DNA of 64,000 nt from Dryocola sp032051265. GTDB taxonomy: Bacteria; Pseudomonadota; Gammaproteobacteria; Enterobacterales; Enterobacteriaceae. Both the position numbers and the translations under genes were made by a program. Location of the stretch: positions 1 to 64,000 of the forward strand of contig DAMBYU010000008.1 of assembly GCA_032051265.1 (NCBI GenBank). Reading direction: 5' to 3'. This document shows positions 53,861 through 62,906 of this stretch, piece after piece. The stretch's first letter is position 1. Each line of letters begins with the position of its first letter. A model generated the notes under the pieces. It had not been told where the DNA came from, did not search any database, and worked only from the letters and a program-made list of their open reading frames with translations.

Positions 53861-53930
53861 CCTTCCTGCGCAAACTAACCCGGCGGTCGGCCGGGTTACC
53901 TCCTTCTGAACATTATACGCAGCCTCATTA

Positions 53931-53971
53931 AATGATAATTATTTGCATTTAAACATAGCTGCGGCTATGTT
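53931..53971 (+). promoter_or_regulatory. MntR box and Fur-like box upstream of sitA
   Basis: AACATAGC-TGCG-GCTATGTT at 53952-53971 is a perfect palindrome and equals the enterobacterial MntR operator (AACATAGC-N4-GCTATGTT). Just upstream, 53931-53950 (AATGATAATTATTTGCATTT) resembles a Fur box. Together they indicate repression by both manganese and iron. Confidence 0.85.
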
Positions 53972-54023
53972 TTATAGCAGTTGCTATATTTGTTTACTTA
54001 TCAGGCAAACCAGAGGGGAGAAT

Positions 54024-54944
54024 ATGTTCGGAAAAGCGGCGGTGAACAGACCAATCCTGATAGCGGGCATGGCGGCGGCGTTGCTACTCGCTTCAGCCCA
54101 GTCCTGGGCAAAAGAAAAATTTAAAGTGGTTACTACCTTTACCGTCATCGCAGATATGGCCAAAAACGTGGCGGGCGAGGCGGCAAACGTTGAGTCTATT
54201 ACCAAACCCGGCGCCGAAATCCATGAATACCAGCCAACGCCTGGAGATATCCGCCGTGCGCAGGGCGCGCAGCTTATTTTAGCCAACGGCATGAATCTCG
54301 AACTGTGGTTCCAGAAGTTTTATCAACACCTCTCCGGCGTGCCGGAAGCGGTCGTTTCAAAAGGCATTACGCCGACCGGCATTACCGAAGGGCCCTATAA
54401 CGGCAAACCGAATCCGCACGCCTGGATGTCGCCAAAAAATGCGCTGATTTATGTCGATAACATTCGCGATGCGTTAAGCCTTTACGATCCGGAAAATGCC
54501 GCTATCTACGCTAAAAATGCGCAAACCTATAAGCAAAAAATCCAACAAACGCTTGAACCGCTGCGTAAAGAACTGAACAAAATTCCTGAAGACAAACGCT
54601 GGCTGGTCACAAGCGAAGGCGCGTTCTCTTACCTCGCCTGGGATTACGGGCTGAAAGAGCTGTATCTGTGGCCAATCAATGCCGACCAGCAGGGTACGCC
54701 GCAGCAGGTGCGTAAAGTCATCGATGCCATTCGCCAGCACAACATCCCGGTAATATTCAGTGAAAGCACCATTTCCGACAAGCCGGCCCGCCAGGTAGCG
54801 CGTGAATCAGGCTCCCACTACGGTGGCGTGCTGTATGTAGATTCTCTGAGCGCGGCAGATGGCCCGGTACCCACTTATTTAGACTTATTGCGCGTCACCA
54901 CCAGCACCATTGTCAGCGGTATAACCGAAGGAGCAGAAAAATGA
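54024..54944 (+). CDS. sitA: Manganese/iron-binding protein SitA
   Basis: Periplasmic metal-binding protein (306 aa) of a cluster 9 ABC importer for Mn2+ and Fe2+. Signal peptide about 30 residues ending SWA-K. The mature part has the metal ligands expected of the family: His in AEIHEYQP, His in NPHAWMSP, a Glu in TSEGAFSY and an Asp in VDSLS. The start is the ATG at 54024, after GGGGAG. First gene of sitABCD. Confidence 0.95.
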   Translation: MFGKAAVNRPILIAGMAAALLLASAQSWAKEKFKVVTTFTVIADMAKNVAGEAANVESITKPGAEIHEYQPTPGDIRRAQGAQLILANGMNLELWFQKFYQHLSGVPEAVVSKGITPTGITEGPYNGKPNPHAWMSPKNALIYVDNIRDALSLYDPENAAIYAKNAQTYKQKIQQTLEPLRKELNKIPEDKRWLVTSEGAFSYLAWDYGLKELYLWPINADQQGTPQQVRKVIDAIRQHNIPVIFSESTISDKPARQVARESGSHYGGVLYVDSLSAADGPVPTYLDLLRVTTSTIVSGITEGAEK

Positions 54945-55753
54945 TCTCCGGTATTTCCGTACAGGACGCAAGCGTAACCTACCGCAACGGCCATACCGCC
55001 CTGCGCGAAGCCACGTTTCAGATCCCAACCGGCAGCATTGCGGCGCTGGTCGGGGTTAACGGTTCCGGCAAATCCACGCTCTTTAAAGCCATTATGGGTT
55101 TTGTTCATCTGGCGAGAGGCAGCATCTCTATTTTAGGTATGCCGACCAAAAAAGCGCTGCGTCAGAATCTGGTCTCCTATGTGCCCCAGTCTGAAGATGT
55201 GGACTGGTCTTTCCCGGTGCTGGTGGAGGACGTTGTAATGATGGGCCGCTACGGGCATATGGGCATGCTGCGCATTCCCGGCAAGGCTGACAAAGAAGCT
55301 GTCGACCATGCGCTTACCCGCGTTGGCATGAGCGATTTCCGTCATCGTCAGATCGGCGAGCTTTCCGGCGGGCAGAAAAAACGTGTCTTTTTAGCCCGCG
55401 CCATCGCTCAGGACGGCCAGGTGATTTTGCTGGACGAGCCGTTTACCGGCGTGGATGTCAAAACCGAAGAGCAAATCATTAACCTGCTGCGTGAGCTGCG
55501 CGACGAAGGCCGCACTATGCTTGTCGCCACCCATAATCTTGGCGCGGTTACCGATTACTGCGACCACACCGTACTGGTGAAAGGCACTGTGCTCGCCTGT
55601 GGTCCCACACGTGAAACCTTCACCCAGGAAAATCTCGAAATTGCCTTCAGCGGCGTGCTGCGGCACGTCACGCTAACCGGTCTGGAAACCAGCGTGGTAA
55701 CGGACGACGAACGCCCGTTTATTCGCGCAGCCGGGCAGATGAAAGGGGAATAG
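54941..55753 (+). CDS. sitB: Manganese/iron ABC transporter ATPase SitB
   Basis: 270-aa ABC ATPase with Walker A GVNGSGKST (about 38-46), signature LSGGQKKR (about 141-148), Walker B VILLDEPFTG and H-loop VATHN. It energises uptake through SitC/SitD. Overlaps sitA by 4 nt (ATGA). Confidence 0.96.
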   Translation: MISGISVQDASVTYRNGHTALREATFQIPTGSIAALVGVNGSGKSTLFKAIMGFVHLARGSISILGMPTKKALRQNLVSYVPQSEDVDWSFPVLVEDVVMMGRYGHMGMLRIPGKADKEAVDHALTRVGMSDFRHRQIGELSGGQKKRVFLARAIAQDGQVILLDEPFTGVDVKTEEQIINLLRELRDEGRTMLVATHNLGAVTDYCDHTVLVKGTVLACGPTRETFTQENLEIAFSGVLRHVTLTGLETSVVTDDERPFIRAAGQMKGE

Positions 55754-55756
55754 CCG

Positions 55757-56614
55757 ATGGGGATGTTGCTGGAGCCTTTTGCCTATAACTACATGTTCAA
55801 TGCCATCTGGGTGTCGGCGCTGGTCGGCGGCGTGTGCGCATTTCTCTCTTGTTATCTGATGCTTAAAGGCTGGTCGCTGATCGGCGATGCGCTCTCACAC
55901 TCTATTGTGCCGGGCGTGGCGGGGGCTTACATGCTTGGCCTGCCCTTTTCCATCGGCGCCTTCTTCTCCGGCGGGCTGGCGGCGGCCACCATGCTGTTTT
56001 TAAATCAGCGCACGCGTCTGCGGGAAGACACCATCATCGGGCTTATCTTCTCCTCATTCTTCGGCCTCGGGCTGTTTATGGTTTCGCTTAACCCAACGTC
56101 GGTGAATATTCAGACCATAGTGCTGGGCAATATTCTGGCTATCGCGCCTTCTGATATCATCCAGCTGGCGGTGATTGGCTTTGTTTCGCTTGCTATCCTG
56201 CTGGTGAAATGGAAAGACCTGATGGTGACCTTCTTCGATGAAAACCATGCCCGCTCGATTGGCCTCAATCCTGTGCTGTTAAAGGGGCTGTTTTTCACTT
56301 TGCTTTCGGTCACTACCGTTGCCGCACTGCAAACCGTCGGCGCGTTTCTGGTGATCTGCATGGTGGTCACGCCGGGCGCAACCGCTTATCTGCTGACCGA
56401 CCGCTTTCCGAAACTGCTGATGATTTCCGTGGCGCTGGGCAGCGTGACCTGCGCGGTCGGCACGTATATCAGCTATTTTCTCGACGGCGCCACGGGCGGG
56501 ATTATCGTCGTGCTGCAAACCATTTTGTTCCTGTTTGCCTTCGTCTTTGCTCCGAAACACGGCCTGCTGGCAAACCGTAAACGCGCACGCCTGGCGCAAG
56601 GAGTAGCCCTTTGA
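55757..56614 (+). CDS. sitC: Manganese/iron ABC transporter permease SitC
   Basis: 285-aa integral membrane protein of the ABC-3 family with about eight to nine helices: CYLMLKGWSLIGDALSHSIVPG is the family hallmark, with LLxVTTVAALQTVGAFLV near the C-terminal half. Starts 3 bp after sitB. Paralogue of SitD. Confidence 0.95.
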   Translation: MGMLLEPFAYNYMFNAIWVSALVGGVCAFLSCYLMLKGWSLIGDALSHSIVPGVAGAYMLGLPFSIGAFFSGGLAAATMLFLNQRTRLREDTIIGLIFSSFFGLGLFMVSLNPTSVNIQTIVLGNILAIAPSDIIQLAVIGFVSLAILLVKWKDLMVTFFDENHARSIGLNPVLLKGLFFTLLSVTTVAALQTVGAFLVICMVVTPGATAYLLTDRFPKLLMISVALGSVTCAVGTYISYFLDGATGGIIVVLQTILFLFAFVFAPKHGLLANRKRARLAQGVAL

Positions 56615-57459
56615 ATTTCATCGATACGCTGCTTTCCCCTTTCCAGTTCGGCTTTATGATCAATGCGCTGGTGATGACCGCGCTGGTCGCCGTCCCCTGT
56701 GCCCTGCTCTCCTGCTTTCTGGTGCTTAAAGGCTGGGCGCTAATGGGCGACGCCATGAGCCATGCGGTCTTCCCCGGCGTGGTGGTGGCCTGGATGATTG
56801 GGCTACCGCTGGGCATCGGTGCCTTTGTGGCGGGTTTATTCTGCGCGCTGGCAACGGGCTTTTTGCAGGACAACAGCCGCATCAAGCGCGATACCGTAAT
56901 GGGCATCGTTTTCTCCGGCATGTTTGGCGTGGGTCTGGTGCTGTATGTTTACCTGAAACCGGATATCCACCTCGATCATATTCTCTTTGGCGACATGCTC
57001 GGCGTCGGTCAGGCGGACATTATTCAGACGGGCATTATCGCGCTGTTCACCGCCGGAATTATTGCCGTAAAGTGGAAGGATTTCCTGCTGCACGCCTTCG
57101 ACCCTACTCAGGCACAGGCGTCCGGGCTTAACGTCACCCTCCTGCATTATGGCCTGCTGTGCATGGTGTCACTGACCATCGTGGCCGCCCTGAAAGCGGT
57201 GGGGATTATCCTGGCGATTTCCCTGCTGATTGCCCCCGGCGCCATCGCCGCCCTGCTGACCCGCACATTTTTATCGATGATGCTGGTCGCGCTGGCTGTG
57301 GCGATTAGCGTCTCGTTTACTGGCGTTTATCTTTCGTTCTTCATTGATAGCGCACCCGCGCCAACTATCGTCGTGCTTTCGGCCATCGTGTTTATCGTGG
57401 CGTTTATTCTTTCATCCCGTAAGCAGGCAAAAATGGAAGCCGGGCAGCTATCTTCATAA
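56611..57459 (+). CDS. sitD: Manganese/iron ABC transporter permease SitD
   Basis: 282-aa ABC-3 permease paralogous to SitC (CFLVLKGWALMGDAMSHAVFPG; HILFGDMLGV). It begins with TTG at 56611 preceded by AAGGAG, and the TTGA overlaps the sitC stop. Forms a heterodimeric channel with SitC. Confidence 0.95.
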   Translation: MNFIDTLLSPFQFGFMINALVMTALVAVPCALLSCFLVLKGWALMGDAMSHAVFPGVVVAWMIGLPLGIGAFVAGLFCALATGFLQDNSRIKRDTVMGIVFSGMFGVGLVLYVYLKPDIHLDHILFGDMLGVGQADIIQTGIIALFTAGIIAVKWKDFLLHAFDPTQAQASGLNVTLLHYGLLCMVSLTIVAALKAVGIILAISLLIAPGAIAALLTRTFLSMMLVALAVAISVSFTGVYLSFFIDSAPAPTIVVLSAIVFIVAFILSSRKQAKMEAGQLSS

Positions 57460-57534
57460 GTTTTTCGCGGGCTTATATTTACAACTCATTAATAACTGTT
57501 AAAAATGGGGATTATTTGAACATAACTACGGTCA

Positions 57535-58500
57535 ATGTCCGAAGACGCTCTCAGGCAGCAGATCCAGAACCTCAAAAAGCACAATGCCCGGCTCAGGAGA
57601 ATTGCACACGACGCGCGCAACAAGCTCAGTGCGGCTCTGGACGGCACCGGTCTTTGCCTGTGGCAGCTCGATGTGCCCAGCGGCAAGCTGGTCATTTTTA
57701 ATCGCCGATGGGGTTCAATGCTGGGCTATCAGCCCAAAGAACTTAGCGCTCATTTCGAGGTGTGGCGTGAGCACCTGCACCCGGAAGATAAAGAGATGGT
57801 GCTGGCGGCGTTTTACAACCATCTCGACGGCAAAGCGCCATTTTATGAAGCCCTGCATCGCATGCAGGCCAAAAACGGCGCCGTCACCTGGGTTTTGGAT
57901 CGAGGCAGGGTGACCGAACGGGACGATGACGGAAAGCCGCTCAAAGTCACCGGCACCCATATCGATATGACCAAAGAAAAGCAGTACGAACAGCAGCTTG
58001 CCGACCTCGCCAACCACGATCCGCTGACCGGCTTAGCCAACCGCCACGCGCTGCATGCGCAGTTCGATCTGATGAAAAAGCTTGGGCCGCTCTGTGTGGC
58101 GTTTATCGATCTGGACGACTTTAAAAACGTTAACGATACCTTCGGCCACCGCAGCGGAGACGAAGTGCTGCTACAGCTTAGCCAGCGCCTGCAAGAGGCC
58201 TGTCCGCCAGACGTTACCATCGGGCGCATCGGCGGCGATGAGTTCATTCTGCTGATGCCCTGGACGCTGGATAAACCGGAAATTGGCGACATCGCCAGGC
58301 GCTGTCTGGACGCCGCCATCACCCCGTTTGAGTTGGGCAACGGCGCCGCCACCATTGGGGCATCCATCGGCATTAATGAGTCCTGGACAAGCGACAATTT
58401 CGCCGACGCGGTGATCCGCGCCGATGAGTCGATGTATCTTGTTAAACGCACCGGCAAAAACGGTATCGCTTCAGGTGCGGTCATCCTGGTACAGACATAA
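57535..58500 (+). CDS. PAS-GGDEF diguanylate cyclase
   Basis: 321-aa soluble protein: coiled coil (about 1-30), PAS domain with PAC motif (about 31-150; TGLCLWQLD, GYQPKELSAHFEVWREHLHPED, GTHIDMTKEK) and GGDEF domain (about 155-315) with intact GGDEF at 233-237, so active c-di-GMP synthesis from GTP is expected. The residues before GGDEF do not contain the RxxD inhibitory site. No membrane segment. The ribosome site is poor, so expression may be low. It follows sitD by 75 bp. Confidence 0.88.
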   Translation: MSEDALRQQIQNLKKHNARLRRIAHDARNKLSAALDGTGLCLWQLDVPSGKLVIFNRRWGSMLGYQPKELSAHFEVWREHLHPEDKEMVLAAFYNHLDGKAPFYEALHRMQAKNGAVTWVLDRGRVTERDDDGKPLKVTGTHIDMTKEKQYEQQLADLANHDPLTGLANRHALHAQFDLMKKLGPLCVAFIDLDDFKNVNDTFGHRSGDEVLLQLSQRLQEACPPDVTIGRIGGDEFILLMPWTLDKPEIGDIARRCLDAAITPFELGNGAATIGASIGINESWTSDNFADAVIRADESMYLVKRTGKNGIASGAVILVQT

Positions 58501-58541
58501 TGTTTGATAGTCGACGCTACGCTTACCCGGCACTTCTGAGC

Positions 58542-59429
58542 TCAGACTAAATACTTATTAAACCAGTCAATCGTCCGCCGCCACGCTAACTCTGCCGCCG
58601 CTTTGTCGTAACGCGGGGTCGAATCGTTATGGAAACCGTGATTCACACCGGGATAAACGTAACCCTCGTAGATTTTGTTATTAGCTTTCAGGGCAGCCTC
58701 ATAGGCAGGCCAACCTTCGTTGATGCGCGAATCCAGCTCGCCATAATGCAGCAGGAGCGGCGCTTTGATGCGCGGCACATCTTCCACTTTCGGCTGCCTG
58801 CCGTAGAAAGGCACCGCCGCAGCCAACTCCGGGTAAGCCACTGCCGCAGCGTTCGCCACACCGCCGCCGTAGCAGAACCCGGTGATCCCGACCTTGCCGG
58901 TGGTCGCTTCGTGGTGCATCAGAAACTCTATCGCGGCAAAAAAATCGTTCATTAACCTGGTGGGATCGACCTGCTGCTGCAGCTCACGACCTTTTTCATC
59001 GTTGCCCGGATAACCGCCGACCGAGCTTAATCCGTCCGGTGCCAGCGCGATAAACCCCGCCATGGCAACGCGCCGGGCCACATCTTCGATATAAGGATTC
59101 AGGCCGCGGTTTTCATGAACCACCACGACGGCAGGCACTTTTCCCGTCGCCTTTGCGGGCTTCACAAAGTAGCCCTTCACGCTGCCGTGCCCCTGCGGCG
59201 AAGGATAGTGAATATATTCCGGCAGGATATTGGGATCGGTAAATTCTACCTGCTGCGCAAAGGCGTAGTTGGGCGTCAGCAGCGTTCCAAGCGCCACGGC
59301 GGACAGCCCGCCGACGACAAATTTTGACGCCAGGTCAAGAAACTCGCGCTTGCTGATTTTGCCGTGCACATAAAAATCGAAATATTCGAGAAGTTCAGGC
59401 GGGAAATCTTTCGCTGTCATTCTGCTCAT
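58542..59429 (-). CDS. yghX: Dienelactone-hydrolase family protein YghX
   Basis: 295-aa alpha/beta hydrolase related to E. coli YghX along its length (KISKREFLDLASK, VVVHENRGLNPYIEDVARR). The catalytic triad is visible: Cys in GITGFCYGGG, Asp in GELDSRIN and His in VNHGFHND. An N-terminal hydrophobic helix (about 35-58) ending YAFA suggests export or membrane anchoring. In E. coli yghU and yghX are near one another; here they are separated by sit and the cyclase. Substrate unknown. Confidence 0.88.
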   Translation of the reverse strand: MSRMTAKDFPPELLEYFDFYVHGKISKREFLDLASKFVVGGLSAVALGTLLTPNYAFAQQVEFTDPNILPEYIHYPSPQGHGSVKGYFVKPAKATGKVPAVVVVHENRGLNPYIEDVARRVAMAGFIALAPDGLSSVGGYPGNDEKGRELQQQVDPTRLMNDFFAAIEFLMHHEATTGKVGITGFCYGGGVANAAAVAYPELAAAVPFYGRQPKVEDVPRIKAPLLLHYGELDSRINEGWPAYEAALKANNKIYEGYVYPGVNHGFHNDSTPRYDKAAAELAWRRTIDWFNKYLV

Positions 59430-59492
59430 CTGCAGGCCCTGTTATCCGTGGAAGATGGATAAATAATGGCCTGCAAACGGCGATTTTGTAAA

Positions 59493-60416
59493 CTATCCGC
59501 GCGTCACGTTGACTCGCCAGATCCCAAAACATACCAGCACTAACGCGAGAGCATAGCGCCATTCCAGAATGCTTTCCTGCAGGAAAATAGCCGAAAGCAC
59601 GGCGCCGGAAACGGGGATCAGGAAGTTAAAGGGCGCGATCATTCCCACGCGGTTATATTTCAGCAGCAGGCTCCAGAGCGCGAACGCCACGGAAGAGAGC
59701 AGCGCCAGATAGCCCAGAATCGCCACCGATTCCCAGCCGTGAAACGCAAGCGTTCCACCCGACAGATAGCCGCCCAGGGTAAGCACCACGCCGCCTGTCG
59801 CAAGCTGCCAGCCGGTCATAATCGTAGGATCGACAGTCTGCGAGATGCGTTTGCCATACAGCGACGCGGCGGAGAGGATAAATGCCGCGAGCACCACGAA
59901 GCCGTCACCCATCCAGCTAAAACTAAAATCCATCAGTTGGCTGTTAAAGTTCACCACCATCACTCCGGCAAAACCCAGCACGCAGCCGACGATTTTATTC
60001 ATGCTAAGCCGGTCATTATGGTAAATGAAGTGCGCCAGCAGCACGCTGAAAAAAGTCCCGGTAGCGTTCATGATCGAGCCTTTCACGCCGGTGGTATAAG
60101 CAAGGCCGATATAAAAGAAGATGTACTGCAAAGCGGTTTGCGTCACGCCTAAAACTGCAAGCTGAGAGAACTGCGTGCGGGACAAGCGCCCAACGGGCTT
60201 ACCCTGCATAGCGGCAAACGCCAGCAGCAAAAGCCCGGCGATGATAAAGCGATAACCGGCGAAGACGATTTTACCGGGCAAATCGTCGGTGGCTATCGCA
60301 AAAATTTCATAGCCATTTTTAATTGCCGGGTACGCGCTTCCCCACAGCAGGCAGCAGAAAGCGGCGCACATCCATGCAAACTTCTTACGGGTAAACAGCG
60401 ATACGTTGCTTTCCAC
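59493..60416 (-). CDS. EamA/DMT-family transporter
   Basis: 307-aa membrane protein with ten predicted helices in two EamA repeats (first about 15-150, second about 165-305; CLLWGSAYPAIK near the start and PVSGAVLSAIFLQE near the end). The family exports amino acids, metabolites or drugs. Starts with GTG at 60416 after AAGGA. Divergent from the RpiR-type gene; substrate unknown. Confidence 0.85.
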   Translation of the reverse strand: MESNVSLFTRKKFAWMCAAFCCLLWGSAYPAIKNGYEIFAIATDDLPGKIVFAGYRFIIAGLLLLAFAAMQGKPVGRLSRTQFSQLAVLGVTQTALQYIFFYIGLAYTTGVKGSIMNATGTFFSVLLAHFIYHNDRLSMNKIVGCVLGFAGVMVVNFNSQLMDFSFSWMGDGFVVLAAFILSAASLYGKRISQTVDPTIMTGWQLATGGVVLTLGGYLSGGTLAFHGWESVAILGYLALLSSVAFALWSLLLKYNRVGMIAPFNFLIPVSGAVLSAIFLQESILEWRYALALVLVCFGIWRVNVTRG

Positions 60417-60572
60417 GCTCTGTCCTTAATAAAAATAAACTGTCGTTTCAGAATCAGGCATTATCCGCCATTAAAGAAATAAAGCATCCTGATTTTGCCC
60501 GACATGCCCAGCACGTCGCGATTATTTATGGTACAAAGTACCGGCTATTTATCTTTATTTTCAGGACGCGCC

Positions 60573-61436
60573 ATGGCCTTTTCCATTGACATTATTTCCT
60601 GCATCACCGACCGCTTTGTAGAACTTACCGCGACGGAAAAGCGCATCGCGCAATTTATTCTTGATGACGTGCAATCGGCAGCCACTTTACCGATTGCAGA
60701 AATGGCGCGGCTTACCGGGACAAGCCAGGCGTCCATCACCCGTTTTGCGCGTGCGATTGGCTGCAAAGATGTCCGGGAACTGAAGGTAAAACTCGCGCAG
60801 TCGCTGGCCGTCGGGCAGCGCTTTATCCTCGACGTACCGGATCTCGAAGGCGTGCAGGGAATTTACGAAACTATCATTAATGTACTGGATATCAACCGGC
60901 GAGCGCTCGACCCGGAATCCCTTAAAAAAGCCGTCGGGTGGCTGAGCGACGCGCGACAAATCCTGGCGATTGGCATGGGCGGCGGCTCAACGATTTGCGC
61001 GCAGGAGGTGCAGTTTCGCCTGTTCCGTCTTGGCCTGCCGGTAGTCAGCCAGAGCGACGGCCTGCTGGTCAGAATGATGTGCTCTGCCGTGACGCCAAAC
61101 GACGTGGTGCTTGCGCTCTCGCTGGGTGGCTATACGCCGGAGATCATTGAAAGCGCGGCGATGGCAAGGCAGTACGGCGCAAAGGTTATCGCTATTACGC
61201 CGCAGGATTCACCGCTGGCGGCCAACGCCGATCTCGTTCTGCCGCTTATCGTGCGGGAAAATGACTACATCTTTAAGCCGAGCACCTCACGCTACGCGAT
61301 GCTGGCGATGGTGGACGTGCTGGCGACGGAGCTGGCGATGGCAAATAAGAACCAGGCTAAAGACAGGTTACGGCGTATCAAGCTGGCGCTGGATAGCCAC
61401 CGTGGTGGCGTGGACCGGCAGCCTTTAGGGGATTAA
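60573..61436 (+). CDS. MurR/RpiR-family regulator
   Basis: 287-aa regulator: N-terminal RpiR helix-turn-helix (about 1-75; LTATEKRIAQFILDD, TGTSQASITRFARAIGC) and C-terminal SIS sugar-phosphate binding domain (about 120-260; ILAIGMGGGSTICAQ, DVVLALSLGGYTPEI). The start is the ATG at 60573 with AGGA upstream. Convergent with the dgoA-dgoK genes and probably their sugar-acid-responsive regulator; the ligand is inferred. Confidence 0.88.
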   Translation: MAFSIDIISCITDRFVELTATEKRIAQFILDDVQSAATLPIAEMARLTGTSQASITRFARAIGCKDVRELKVKLAQSLAVGQRFILDVPDLEGVQGIYETIINVLDINRRALDPESLKKAVGWLSDARQILAIGMGGGSTICAQEVQFRLFRLGLPVVSQSDGLLVRMMCSAVTPNDVVLALSLGGYTPEIIESAAMARQYGAKVIAITPQDSPLAANADLVLPLIVRENDYIFKPSTSRYAMLAMVDVLATELAMANKNQAKDRLRRIKLALDSHRGGVDRQPLGD

Positions 61437-61456
61437 TTTACCCTATCCCCTGAGGG

Positions 61457-62065
61457 TTAGAGTGAGGGGATAAAAGCGTTCATAAACCTTCGTGCTTTTT
61501 CACGCGTCGTCGCCACGCTCTGTCCGGCGCGATATAAGTCGCTGCCAAGCCCTGCGCCAGCACAGCCTGCCTGCAAATATTCCCCCAGATTTTCCGGCGT
61601 TACCCCGCCAACCGCCAGCACCGGCACGGAAGGCGGCAGCACCGCTTTTAACGCCGAAATATAAGCCGGGCCGAAAGCTGACGACGGGAAAATCTTCAGC
61701 CACTGCGCCCCGGCGTCCAGCGCGGTAAAGGCTTCGCTTGCTGTGGCGCAGCCGGCACAAACCAGCATGCCTGCGTCTACCGCCCGGCTGATCACCGCCG
61801 GACTGGTGTTCGGCGTTACCACAAGTTTTGCCCCGGCCTGCGCCAGAAAATCTACCTGCTCGCTTTTCAGCACCGTTCCGGCGCCAATGCACGCCTGGCT
61901 GCCATAGCGGTCAACCATCTGTGGAATACTTTGCTGCCACTCCGGCGAGTTCAGCGGGATCTCAATATAACGAAACCCTTCTTCAATAAGCGAACCCACG
62001 TGATCGCTGGCCTCGTGGGGATGAATACCGCGCAAAATTGCGACTAAAGGTTTAGCGTCTTGCAT
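61457..62065 (-). CDS. dgoA: 2-dehydro-3-deoxy-6-phosphogalactonate aldolase
   Basis: Cleaves 2-keto-3-deoxy-6-phosphogalactonate to pyruvate and glyceraldehyde 3-phosphate in the DeLey-Doudoroff galactonate pathway. 202-aa class I KDPG/KDPGal aldolase: LRGIHPHEA, Glu in IEIPLNSPEW, GAGTV and the Schiff-base Lys in WLKIFPSS. I chose the ATG at 62065 with AGGAG 8 nt upstream. Overlaps dgoK by 14 nt. Confidence 0.92.
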   Translation of the reverse strand: MQDAKPLVAILRGIHPHEASDHVGSLIEEGFRYIEIPLNSPEWQQSIPQMVDRYGSQACIGAGTVLKSEQVDFLAQAGAKLVVTPNTSPAVISRAVDAGMLVCAGCATASEAFTALDAGAQWLKIFPSSAFGPAYISALKAVLPPSVPVLAVGGVTPENLGEYLQAGCAGAGLGSDLYRAGQSVATTREKARRFMNAFIPSL

Positions 62066-62906
62066 CAAAAATGCTCCTTATCCCATGCTGGAAAGCGGCG
62101 TCGCCCGCTATTTCATCGGCGGCAATGCCCGCCTTTGCAAATGCCTGCCGATAGCGGCGGCAAAGTGCTTCTCCCCCTACCAGCGTCACGTTTTCCACCC
62201 TCTCCATCGCGGCCACCTCTGCACCAATCAGCAAACCTGAAAGCCAGTCGCCGATCGATTCAGGAGGTAATTCGCCCAATACTCGTGTCGCACGCGCTTC
62301 AAAGAGCTTGTTAACGAGCAGCGGGGAATCCAGGCCGCGTTGCAGGCCTGCCTGAAACGCCACGCTATCGTCGCGCTGCTCCGGCAGCCCTTTGCCAATT
62401 AACGAATGGTTCATCAGGAGGTGATGGAGTTCGCCCGTCATCGCTGTGGAAAAGTGACTTACCGCACCGTTCACCACCTGCACGCATTTACTGTGCGTGC
62501 CGGGCAAAACGTAGCAAGAGGCGGGAGCAAGCCGCATCGCGCCCAACAACTGTGTTTCTTCACCGCGCATTACGTTCCGGACTGTTTTCAAACCCGGTAC
62601 GATCCACACCTGCGGCGCAACTTCATAAAGTTGCGCGCTCAGTTCATGTAACGACACCGGACACGCCAGATACGGTACGGGCTGCCAGCCCGCATCGCTG
62701 CCGATCATGCCGGCCATCATCACCGGCACATCGCCTGATTTACGCCACGGTTCAATGTATTTATCGAACACTTCACGCGCGGTTTGCTCCACCAGACGGC
62801 TCACGCCATAGGGCAGTTGCAGGCTGTCCACGCACTGCCCGCTGCGGTACAGCCAGGCGCGCAGGTGCGTTGAACCCCAGTCGACGGCGATATAGCTCTC
62901 GCTCAT
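62052..62906 (-). CDS. dgoK: 2-dehydro-3-deoxygalactonokinase
   Basis: 284-aa sugar-acid kinase that phosphorylates 2-keto-3-deoxygalactonate with ATP. DWGSTHLRAW near the N-terminus is the phosphate-binding loop of the family, with VLPGTHSKC and VTLVGGEALCRRY further on. Produces the substrate of DgoA. Start overlaps the stop of the upstream symporter gene by 4 nt (ATGA), so the three genes form one operon. Confidence 0.93.
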   Translation of the reverse strand: MSESYIAVDWGSTHLRAWLYRSGQCVDSLQLPYGVSRLVEQTAREVFDKYIEPWRKSGDVPVMMAGMIGSDAGWQPVPYLACPVSLHELSAQLYEVAPQVWIVPGLKTVRNVMRGEETQLLGAMRLAPASCYVLPGTHSKCVQVVNGAVSHFSTAMTGELHHLLMNHSLIGKGLPEQRDDSVAFQAGLQRGLDSPLLVNKLFEARATRVLGELPPESIGDWLSGLLIGAEVAAMERVENVTLVGGEALCRRYRQAFAKAGIAADEIAGDAAFQHGIRSIFDARR

